Part shown: one piece after another, positions 39,701 to 50,900 of the stretch
How positions within the stretch are numbered: position 1 is the stretch's first letter
Layout of the letters: every line of letters starts with the position of its first letter
Source of the DNA: Luscinia megarhynchos
Taxonomy: Eukaryota; Chordata; Aves; Passeriformes; Turdidae
DNA length: 64,000 nt
Assembly: GCA_034336665.1 (NCBI GenBank)
Contig: CM067570.1
Coordinates: 14,243,502-14,307,501 of the forward strand
Direction of reading: 5' to 3'
Notes under the pieces: generated by a model
Databases searched by the model: none
What the model was told of the DNA's origin: nothing
Seen by the model: only the letters and a program-made list of their open reading frames with translations
Translations under genes and position numbers: made by a program

Positions 39701-42700
39701 GTGGACAGGGAGCAGGCTCTTGGCTGCTCTGTGCATCTTCCTCCCACAGAAGGTCATCATCAAGCCCACTCCTCAAGGCTTGGCTCTCTTAGAGTGCACG
39801 GGTTTGGGTTTGCTATCTCTGGCTCTACACACAGCCTCTTCCTGACCCCTGGACCAAGATATTTCTGCAAAGAAAAGCCCAGAAAAATACAGTGAAAAGG
39901 ATTTTCCCCTTTTAGACATTGAAGGCAAAGCTCCATTTGGGCCTGTGGCCATCTTTAAATAGAGTTGTGTCAAAAGATGAGTCCATCCTTCATTTATCAA
40001 ACAAAACAGCCTGATGTCAGTGTCAGTCAGGTCTTGCACTAAAGCTCTCCAAGTCCTGGATGTGTCTGGCTGAGCCAGCACTCTGCCTGGCCTCACTGCC
40101 ATGGTTTGGGTTATCCGTGAAGAACCGAGCGCTGGGTGCGGATGATGCGCTCGGGCACAGGCAATTCCCCCTCCTCAAACAGCACAGCCCCAGCCCCTCT
40201 GCTGCCACCACAGCTCCTCCAGGGGCTCAGAGGGATGGAAAGGGTAAAAGGCTGCAGCAAGCCAGGCAGGGAGGCCAGCTGTCCCCTGCACAAGTCTCCA
40301 GGGCCTTAACCTCCAGACCACAGCGCTCAGCTTCTTCTGAAAAAGGGCAAGGCTGCACAGCAGAACAGTGGAACTGGAAGGCTTGTGGGCTGAAATGAGT
40401 CCAAAAGACATATTAACAGGCATGAGAGGCCTGTGATGAAATAGCTAAGGTATAAATGCAGCCAGAGGCTGGTAATGAATACAAAAAATGCCCACATTTA
40501 CCCAAGAGGTCCCAAAGGTCTTTTGTCCAGAACATTGTGATCCTTAGAGAAATCTCTTAAGAAAGTTAAACCACAGGGTTAGGGCTACAGGACAAAATCT
40601 GGGCTAGTGTGGTCTCTCAGCTGTTCTGACCTCTTGTCTGAGGAGACCTTATTTGCAGTTTTGTGCCCTTTAAAGAGCATGGATGTCATCCTCTGGGACT
40701 TGTGCCCTGCCAGGTGAGGGTGCCCTCCTGCCCCTTTGGGTGGTGTGAGTCTCCCACTGTGCCCTGTGGCTGTGCAGCAGATAGCAAAGCTTAGTTTGCA
40801 TTTTTTCAGATGAGATTCTGTCTCCTGGTGACAGGAGAAAATTCTGAATGCTCAGGTACTACCCATGACATACAAAATGCTTTTCTGATACTTAGCTCTC
40901 CACCTCTCAGCTGCTGAAGGAAACCTCTGAGGTGCAGAGCACAGGTCAGTGCAGGATAAAGTGCCATCATCACAATCTGAGCTTCAGTTCTCCTTGTTTC
41001 TTCAGCCCATTCTTTTTTTAATGCATGGAGAACCTGGAAATTGTCTCTTGGTGCTGAGCAGAGCTGGGCTGCAAGGAGGAAATGGGACCTGGAGGCTGAG
41101 AGTTGGATGGCTGAACATCCCTGGTGCTGGTTAAACTGCAAACGTCACAGAAATGAGGAAACAAAAGCAGGTTTGATGGATCTTCCTCTAAAGTCAATTC
41201 CAAAGCAGTGCCTATCTGACCTGCTTTTTGGAGTGGCTGAACACACTTTTTAGGACTCAGGCACTGCAGTCAGGCACCTTTTTGACCCTTCCAAAGGTGT
41301 GGCAGGTCTTGACTGTCCCCAAGGCTGTACCCACACTACTCACCCTATGTCTGTGTGTCCTTTAGCCTCTCCATCATTCAGAATCTTTTCTTCTTTTGCA
41401 CATATGGCTTCCCATTCAGAGTGCCCCAATGAGGAACAGCTGCTGAGTGGAGGCCTTGCTGTATGGCACTGGCATGTCCCTTGGCATAAAAACACCACCA
41501 ATGCTGTAATTATTTTATGCACCTGATGTGAGAGTCCATACAGCCGTTCTTTGCTTTGACCATTAACAAGGCCTGATTTTAGTCCAAAACAAGCTTTCTT
41601 GAAACAAAATAGTAATTTTCCAGTCTTCATGTAGAAGCCAAAAGTATTTTAATTTGGACTGGACTGGCCTAAACACAGGGTGGGGAAGGAGTCAGTAGGT
41701 TTGGGACATTTTAATAATGAAGAGAAGAATGTGAAAGGAAGGATTAAACATGGTGTTTTATGTGTATTTATTGAGTCAATTTATAAGGTGCCTTTTGCAA
41801 AATATCTTGAGCACTGCATGGAAAACCACAATGCAAAATATTTGAAAAATCTGAACACGAAGCCAGCGTGTCCCAGCATAGAGCCAGGAAACAGAGGAGA
41901 AGCTGGCACTGGGAGCAGCTCTCTAATCACCAGCCCCAGCAAAAGGAGATCTGTGTCTGCAGGGCAAGGTGATGATCATGGGAAGGATCTGTTCCCTGTG
42001 CTCCAGAGCCCCAGGTGGGTCTCTGTGGCAGCCAGGAGGACAAATGGCTCAGCCCATCAGATCTCCAAAGAGAGACCTGGCTGACAGACCTTGGTGGAGA
42101 CAGGGTGACCCTGGCTGATCTGGGAGGCCTTAAGGTAGCCCACTGAACACACAGGAGCAGGACTGCCTGGGTGGGAGCTCTTTGGGGAATGCAGCCCACT
42201 GCTCCACCTGTACTGCACAGTCCTCAGGACAGCTGCCCCTGCACCATTTTCAGGGAGAGGCCAATTAGAAGCTCATTTCACCTGGCCGAGGCAAGAGCAC
42301 AGATGATTGTGGCATGGTTTCTGTTATGGGATTTTCTCTTGGAACTGAAGCAGGAGTCTTGGGCACGCTGCTGTGCTGATGGCTTTTTCCTGTGAGATGG
42401 CCAGAGCTGCCCCTCCAGCTGTGGGGCTCTGCTAAACCCTAAGGAGGGGCTGCCAAGTGCTCCCCCAAAATCTTTGTGAAGTCCATGGGACACCCATGTG
42501 ATGAGGAACACCATAAAGAATGCACTTAATAAGAGTGCTTTGAAGTCATGAGTACTGGAAAAATATTCTGTTGAGGATTGAACTGAACTAAAGAACAGGT
42601 GAAGACCTCAAGGCAAAATTAGTGAACCTCTATTTTTCAACTTCTTCCATCATTTTTAAGGGTGGCAAGGAACTGAAAATGGGTAGAGTAGAAAAATGAC

Positions 42701-43534
42701 CATGCTGATTGCTTTGATCCATGCAAGATGCATTTTTTAGCATCTGTAGCATAGTTAATTTCCTTATAGAGTATTTTTCTTGAAAATAATGTGCTATTAA
42801 AGAAACAGAAGGAATACCATGCCCATGGGACAGAGGTTAATCTGCACTACAGAAGGACATATCTTCAGGGGAGGAAGCACACCTACAAGAGGAGGTTCCA
42901 TTGCAGGAAATACTGCTCATCAAATTGCTGAGCTGTCAGCATATTTGAAGAGATAACTTTGTTTTGCAAATCTAACCTGTGCAGTTTCTGCTGTGGCAAA
43001 GGCTGGGAGAGATGAGCGAGATCAACAAACATTGGGAGTGGGCGTGGCCTTCATCACTTTCTTCCCTACAGTCAACCACTTGCCTCTTCCAATGGGAAGA
43101 GTGAAATACTTAAAAAACCCCTCAAGACAAACCAAGAAAAACCAGCTCATAAAACTTCATCTGTTGGCAGTGAGGCCCAAGACAGGACTTGAGTCTGGTT
43201 TTAGCTCATCTGACTGAAAGTCAATCCACAAAGTAGCCCCTTGGTTGGCTGGGACAGTTGCTACATATATTAAAGCTTTGGGCAGTCTGTGTTGGGAAGG
43301 AGGTTTTGGACAGGTGTCCCTTGAGAGTGGTCCAGGGTCTTGCAGTGTGTCCCAGTGTTGAAGAGAGGTGAGAACCAGAACTATGAAGGCCAAGCCTTCC
43401 ATTTAGATCCTGAATGACAAGCACGGACTGATGCACCTGCATCTTGGTGTGAGAAGGGCAGCATCACCTGGCTTTCTGTCACATGGTTTTCAGGTGTTAT
43501 CTGGACATTGCCCTCACCTGGAGGACTTTACCAG

Positions 43535-44722
43535 CTAGGAGCAGAACTGATTTACAGCCTGACATTTTTCAGAAATAAGAGTATGCATGAAGCAGAGGGG
43601 TGCTTGTATGGATGATGTTAGAATAGGGATTGATACTTGGAAGTGCTGCAGAGCATTGCTGGAGGAGCTGGCTTGCATGAAGGATTTGACCTTGAGCTTT
43701 CTTCTGCAGTTCAGGCCAACACCCTCTACCCCCCAGGCTTGAAAAATGCTCCTCCCTCCTTCTTTAAAAATATATTTGTTATGTCTAATTTTTCTGGCCG
43801 GAGCACTGGTACTGACTTGTACCCGCAGAGCTATGTGGGTCAGGGGTGGAGGTGATGTGACATCGTGAGTGACTTTAGCTGAGCTCACTGAGTCCACCAG
43901 CACCACTGTCCTCTTCTGGGGGCAGTGTGCTGTCATCCCAGGGGATGCTGCCTTTATTGTCCCAGTGTGAAGTGCAGCTCTGTGAGTCTTCCTGGGCTCA
44001 CGCTGTGGCAGCCACAAGCTCGCTGTGACATCCACGCTGCCAGTTCCAGAGTGGGTTTGACAGCAGACACCCAAAGCTCTGACCTGCTCATGTTCAAGGG
44101 ACCTGCCAAAGGACTCTGGGTGTCTTGGAGCAGTGTCTCTGATAGCCCAGAGCATGTGAGCTTGGATCTTGGCTGCCAAGCTCCAGGCTTTACGTGGGAT
44201 GTGTGTGGGTGTGCAATGTGGCTGGCAGCAGAGCCCCATTCTGGGGACAAGCTCAGGTGGAAGAGTCATGTCCCCTGTGATCCCGTGAGTCGGGCACAGG
44301 ACAGGGCTGGAGCAGGGATGGAGCAGGTTTGCGTGCTCCAGCCGTGGAGCTGCAGCCAGACTGCCTGGTCCCCAGCCAGAGCACTGCAGCACCCAGGCTG
44401 CTCCAGAGTGCTTCTCCTTGGGATCACACACACAGCCTCCTCCACCCCGCTGCTGGGCAGAGGTGTGTGGGTGAGTCATGGAGCACAGCCCCCCTGCCCC
44501 CAAGTCAGCCTAGACACAGGGAAGTCCAGCTGCCTGCAAACCCCCCATGCCATCAGCTTCCCAGCCAGAGCTCTCCTGGCTGGCTCGGGTCCTTTGGAAG
44601 GACTCCAGCAGAGGATTTGGCAGGCTGATCTCTCACTGTTCTTCCCAGTTCAGACCAATGTGGTGAACTGGTTTACCAAACACTTCAGACTGTTCACTGT
44701 GCTTTTGCCCTTCTTTGAGTAA
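43535..44722. other. Overlapping long open frames on both strands, no known family
   Basis: A 322-codon frame on the minus strand (43535-44503) overlaps a 265-codon frame on the plus strand (43925-44722). Neither contains a domain or motif I recognise. Both are rich in Pro, Ser, Cys and His, the composition expected of chance frames in GC-leaning noncoding DNA. No splice-supported gene structure is evident. I do not call either a gene. Confidence 0.2.
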
Positions 44723-45623
44723 TGACTGTGTTTATTGGCACAATGTCAACATTCATGAAGTGACACCCCTTGTCTTCATGTGAGAGGTTACTGTCACGCT
44801 GGAGTGGAAGCATCTACTTGCTTTTGTGGGAGAAAAGTGGGTATAGAGGGCAATGTGGTGATTTTACAAGCAGCAGTGTTGAGTATAGGAAGCCACATGG
44901 TTGAGTTCCATCTCTGCCACACCAGAGTGGGTTTTCCAGTGAATTTCCAGCAGTGGGGGATCTTTGAGGTGTCCTAAGAAAGACTCTACCTCCCTGGGAG
45001 CACGCAGGCAATATCTCAGTGGCATGTGGATCATGCTGAGCTTGCTATCCAACCTCTCCAGGTGCTTATCCCTGGTGTTGATTTTTTTTTTGACGTAAAT
45101 ATTTTGTGTAGAGATGCTGACATTTTCCCACAGACCATGGCTTAAACCTTGTGGGAGCTCATGTGCAGGCTGCTGGTGGTGTGGGTATACAGGAATCCTG
45201 GCTGGCTTCCATGCAGCTACCTGCCCTGACCTGTCCCATGAAATTAAGATATGCAGAACCTATTTCCTAGGAGATCTTTTGTGTTTATGCTCTGCTGGCC
45301 CACAAAAGCCATTGGGCTGAGGTTGTTTCTGTATTGGCTCAGTAGCTGGAGGAGTTTGAAAGCTGGACATCTTTTTATAACACCAGCTGTGCCCCCATCT
45401 CCTCTCCATGGGGCAGGGGACTCCTGCTTGGGCAGAGGGATGGCAGTACCCTCCTGACAACCTCTTCTAGGCACATTGATGCAGCACTAGAAAGCAGTGG
45501 TAATGTCCTTCAGGGAGACAGACAGACAAATCTTGAGAACCTGAGCTAGAGAAATCTTGTTTCAGCGAGATATTGGGCAATTCAAAGAAACACAATTTGC
45601 AAGAGTTATATCCTTCTGTGATG

Positions 45624-45655
45624 TTTCTTTCTTTTTTTTTTTTTTCTTTTTTTTT
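45624..45655. repeat. Poly-T/pyrimidine tract
   Basis: A 32-base run of T with three C interruptions, ending at AG. It looks like a strong polypyrimidine tract plus acceptor, but no exon is recognised downstream. Confidence 0.9.
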
Positions 45656-46800
45656 AGCTGACCCTCCATCACTTTCTGTATCCACTGCAGTTTCTAGCTC
45701 TGTGTCCAGCTTTTCCCTGCCCGCTCCCTTGCACTCCCAGTGCATGCAGCCCTGCAGGAAGGCAGCACTGCACTGTGAAGAGCTGACTCTCCCCAGGAGC
45801 TCCTGGCATCCGGCAGAGGGCAAGCGAGCCAAGACAGCAACCCTGTCCCTGCAGTCCCCCTGAATGCTCCTGCTCAGGGAGATCTTCTGGGATCCTTCTG
45901 GGCTCTCAGCAGACGAGATCCCATTATCCAACCCCTTTTTTCCCTCTCTTCACCTGCCTGCATCTTTCCCTTTCTCCTGGCCAGTAACACCATATTTTAT
46001 TTTTTTCTACATTTGTGTCCTGATTGGTATTGGCATGATCTTCTATTCAAAACTTATTTTTCAGTCTGACTAGATACAGGAAGTATTTTTTTAATATGTT
46101 TTTTTTGTTTCCTGTGTTTATTTCCTGCACTTTCAGAAGACATCTTCCTCTTTTTTGGGTCCATTTTTGATCACAGGCGCTGGGGTCTTGAAAGCTGATT
46201 CCCCAGAGAAGCTGTTGTTTCCCCAACCTGCAAGGAGCATTTCTGTCCAACGTGTGCACAAACATTACTCAAACAGTTCCTGCTGCTCCTTTACAGCTCT
46301 AGTACATCCAGACATTCACGTTGTTACCTGTGACTGTTCCAGCTGGCAGCTTCACAGTCCCACGTGCTGCAGGACAGAATCTTTCTAATCAAGTCCCTCC
46401 TTTCTGGGAATGTGCACTGTTTACCCTTACACCTGGCTGAGGATAGATTTAAGATTTAATCAGCAAATTAAAAAAATAAACAAAGCAAGTTTGAAGAGAA
46501 GCAGATATTCCTGTCCTTTATTTTGGGATGCTCTCTCTTTGTTCTCAGCACAAGTTAGTGTGTGTGCTTCATCAAAGGGAATTAAAATGTGGTTCAACTC
46601 TCAAAAGACACTGCAGGAAACCAACACCAGTTGCTGTGCATTTTCTTCCTGTAAAAGGTCAGCACTGGGCTGTACTTGCTGGGAGAGTTAAAAAAGCTGA
46701 AGGAAATAATATACTCATTTCTCTTTGAATGCTTGTAGTGCACAAGCTCCTTGTTCTTTCAGGTTCTTCTGGAAAATCTCAGTAATGAAGGTAAGTAGGC

Positions 46801-46827
46801 TTTACCCCAGCTCACAGCTGGGGTAAA
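46801..46827. repeat. Perfect 12-bp inverted repeat, 3-nt loop
   Basis: TTTACCCCAGCT (46801-46812), loop CAC, AGCTGGGGTAAA (46816-46827). Fully complementary arms with a minimal loop. No gene is associated. Confidence 0.95.
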
Positions 46828-47669
46828 AGAGGTAAAAGGGTGAAAAATTGGTAAAAGAGTGAGTAACTGGTTTATTGCCTTAGAGAAGGGTGTGTTTGCT
46901 GCTGACTGCTCCCTGCTCCTCCCTGCAGCCACACCAGCAGTTCCCACTGGGACAGAGTGACAGGAGGGAGAGCTGGATACTGTAGAAGGATGGATCCAGC
47001 ATGGATCCAGAAAATGGATAGGGTTCTGGTTGGGTGAATATCCCAAAAGCCAGGGTACTGCATAGGGTTTGGGGGGAGGTAGATTTGGGCCCTCTGTTTT
47101 AGAGCTTGGGGTGAGGGAGGAGAACCTGTGCTTGCAGCAAGCTCATTAGAAAACAGCTTTCTCTGGTGGGGTGGGTTTCATCTGGAATCTGTGAGAGACA
47201 ATAAACAGGATGTAGCACAATGACATTTTTATAGAGCTGCTTTGCAGAATGGGGCTGTGCCTAAAATCCAAATTTAGTTTATTTGAGTGGGAGCGTCCTC
47301 AGCTTTAATGTCTGCTTGCTTTCAAAGCAACATGATAGAGCTTGGCTCGTGCAGCTCTGGTGTCTGGGCAAACCCCTGATCTGGATCCCTCCTGCTATTC
47401 TCCTAAAAGGCCCCTGCCCTAACACTGAACTATGCTGGTGCTCATGCATTGAGATTTTAGCTGTAATGATTTTGTGAAGGGTTAATTAGCAAGCTGTGCT
47501 CTGCAGCAGAGATTACTTCATTTTAAGGTTTAAGCATCTTTGTACATCAGGCCAATAAAATATTCTTGGAAATAGACACAGAGCTATAAACCTAAAATCA
47601 TGCTCTACTGCTGAGTGAGATACAAGAATCTTTAATAAAAGGTCTGGTTAATTACTAGCATGTGATGGC

Positions 47670-47965
47670 AAGTGATGAAGAGAGGCTGTGGGCTGTGTTT
47701 GTTCAACATGGAGAAGTGAAGGCAAGAGCCAATTGCTGTATTTGACTCTTCAAAGGGAGGGTTCAGAGAGGATGGAGCAGGTCTCTTCTCAGAGAGGCAC
47801 CACAAACAGACAAGAAACAACAGGGACAAGCTGCTGTGAGGGAACTTCTGTCTCAGTAAAAATGAAATTATTTCAGAGGGAGAGTGGTTTAGCCCAGAAT
47901 GGCTGTGGATCTCCACCCCTGAAGACACTCAAAACTGGATCAGAACAGAGGCTGAGCAAACTTTT
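47670..47965 (+). repeat. CR1 LINE 3' fragment
   Basis: Sense CR1 landmarks in order: GATGAAGAGAGGCTGTGGGC, TTTGTTCAACATGGAGAAGT, a CTTCAAAGGGAGGGTTCAGA segment, GGATGGAGCAGGTCTCTTCT, ACAGGGACAAGCTGCTG, CCCAGAATGGCTGTGGATCT, and CCTGAAGACACTCAAAACTG. Diverged, truncated at the 5' side and lacking the final octamer tail. Confidence 0.8.
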
Positions 47966-50900
47966 CCAGCTCTGAAGGGGAGCTCTAAGTCTCTAGCTGA
48001 ACACTCTGCTCTGCACAGCAGCTGTTTGCTTTAGGTGAGGGATTCCTGCAGGTGTTGGTTTGTGGGGTTACCAGGAGACCTTTTCTTGGGATAGAAGGAA
48101 TACACAGCCTTGGGCAGTGGTGGCCCAACCTCCTTACTTTAGTCATGCCTTTTCTTTGGCAGGGTGTCCACGTCAGCAAGAAAGTGAAGGGCTGGAGTCC
48201 AGCCCCTCCTCTGTCACAGCAAGGGTCCAGAGAAGCGAGCCAGAAACCAGCAGTGATGCTTGGAGAGAATGCTGCAGAAGGGGTCTTGCCTGTGGGCTGC
48301 ATGTCAGTGCTTGTGTTCATAGGCTGGTGCATATACACATACTGAAGAAACGGGAAGACTCGCTGCTGTAGGAGTGTCTCAGGCTGCCTGGCTGTCTCAG
48401 CAGGGCTGCACCAGTGCAGGAGGGCTCATTGTGCTACCCTGGGATGAGATCATCCAGATCATCCCCTCCCACACCTGTCCTGACAGGTAGTGTACTTTAA
48501 AGCATATGATTACTGTCAGTTGGGGCCCCCTGCCTTTCTGCTGGCCCCTGGACACTTTCATACAGGGCTGGCTCCTCAGTCTTTCTCCTATGCTGTTGCT
48601 GAAGAGGGCAAGGGGTTCTGTCTGGAGGCAGAAGGAAAGAGTTGGTGCTGCCCCAAGGTCCCCTACAAGTGGTCTCTGCTACTGAGCAGGGTCAAAGGTG
48701 GGACAGAGCTTATCTAGGTCCTGGGGAGCTGCAGGATGAGGACCTGTTCCTGCAAGATGCTCTGTCCCCTCAGCTCTTGGGTCCATCTTCCTCTGCCTTG
48801 GCCACATATCCAGAAATGAGTCAGACCAGGAGAGGTGCAGACCCAGAGCCAGGGAAACGGGACTGGAGCAATTCTTGTTTAAGAAGTTGGTAGGGGGTTA
48901 AAGGCACTGCAGTCCTGTGTGCCCCCTAGTCCTGGAGCAGCTCCTGTTCTTCAACAGCCAGGGGACTTTCCGTGCTGGGGCTTCCTTTGTGCTAGACATA
49001 AATGTCAGTGTACCTTCAAACACTTCTCTTGCCCTAGGAGAGCTCTGTGCTCTGAGTCAAGATCTGAATGGCCTGTCTTGCCCCAGCCAAAACACGACTG
49101 TTCCCTGTGTTTCTTCCAGTACTTGTTTTATTTGTCCCATGAGACGAATAAAGTTACTTCCCCGAGGAGGCTTTGACATAGGCAGCTAGAGACCAGCAGC
49201 TGGAGTCCTTTCTTAATACATAGTCACACTACACTTTCCTTTCCTTCATCCTGTTCCATCCAAGCACTTTCTGTGGACTCATGTAAGCAATCCCTGCTCT
49301 CCCTGGGGCTGCAGCCCCTTTCCACTCCATTCCTGCATGCAATGTTGTTACTCAAAGCAGTATCCCAGCATGGTGCCTGGAAAAGAGCTGTTTTCTCTCC
49401 TGAGTAGGTTCTCCAAAGCTGTTATTACTTTTCCAACAGCAAATACAAAGCAAGTGGAAATGTTGGCTGGTGCTGCTAACAAAATTCTTAAGCATCTCTG
49501 TGTGCTTTGAAATGCATTTCATCCCGCTGCCCTGCTCAAGGGGTACCAGGCACCGAGGGAAGCCTGAAAATGCAAATGTCAAAAGCAATCTTTGGGTTCT
49601 CATATCTGTCAGGGGGGTACTGTCCATTTGCTATTCCAGGGGCTGGGAGGCTGTCCCAGCCCTCTCCAAGAATCTGGGCCTTTTAGCATCTGGACACACT
49701 GAAACAAAGGAACTTTTAATCTAACTTTTATCTTGGGGTCTAAATCCCCATGGAAACCATGGATCATATTGGAATACTCAGTAGGTGTATGGATTGTGGT
49801 GGCTCTTATGCCCAGGCATGTGGGTTTTTGGGAGCATTCCTACTACTGAAGGGAAATCATGGTTGAGTGGTCTGGAGAGGGAAGGTCTCTGAGGCCAAAA
49901 GAACAGGTCCTCAGGTAAGAAGCAAGGGCTGTTAGTCACCAAATATGAACAGTACTACTCCCCATTCCCTCTAAGTTACAGCTGGAATTTTGTGATGTCT
50001 GGAAAGCCACTAAGAATTTAGGATCTTTGTAATCAAGTCACCTTCTGCTGGTATCTTGAGAACAGCCACTGGGAAACTGTAATAAAGAAGCTGTATACAG
50101 AATCAGATCCTTTAGCCACCCAAGGCCCACTTCAAACAGAGATTTGTTTAAAGTAGGAATATCTCTGCAAAGATGCACTGCTACCTTGGCTCTTCCTTCC
50201 CCTCTCTCAGCTACATCTCCTTGCCAGGTCCTTTTCCAAAAGGCAATTAGCCCTGGTACCTGCAGAAATCAAGGACATTATCCACATAAATCAATTTCTG
50301 CTTTTGTCTTATCATCCCTATAAGCCAAGTCACTCTGCCTGATCTGCCCAAGTCATTACTGAACCTCTTTTCCTTACCTCTTCCTGGTCAGCTGCTTGGT
50401 TTCAAACTGTTTTAAACACCTACAACTAATGAAGGCATCCTTGAGGGAAGCTTAGGGATGAGTGAGGAGTGAATACTGGGGTGTCCAAGTGCACCAGGCT
50501 CTGCTGTGTATGGCAGCTGCAGACCAGACAGAGTTGTGACACCCTGCCTCCCTCCCCTGCAGCCCTGCTGGAGAGCAGTGGTGCCTGGGAGATGGGTAAG
50601 CACCGAGCACCTGGCCCCTGAGCATGAGAATCACTATTGCTTTATGCCTTCCAGCTAATGGGTGGTTTTAGCTCTGCTAATCTCTAATCAGTGCTGGAGA
50701 AACCTAAACAAACTAGCCTGGACCATTCCAAAGCATTCATAATTACTGGATCAGGCTCAAAGATAATGCATTTAGGACTGCTCTAAAAACATTTCAGATA
50801 GGGTGAACGTAAATAAAGTAGCCTGTAATTGACCCTTCTGCTGACATCTGAACTCTGGCTGTGCTGATGCACCTGGGGAAAACAATATGAGATGGAGAGG

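Larger units (their letters stand above)
34917..47669. other. Intergenic, RPL37A to IGFBP2, middle part
   Basis: No gene recognised. It holds a short (AAC)n at 35641-35658, a weak CR1-like stretch near 36595-36700, an AT-rich TAATTA-bearing block at about 38.93-39.6 kb, a pair of long overlapping open frames at 43.5-44.7 kb, a T-rich tract at 45624-45655 and a perfect hairpin at 46801-46827. The rest is unremarkable unique sequence. Confidence 0.65.
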
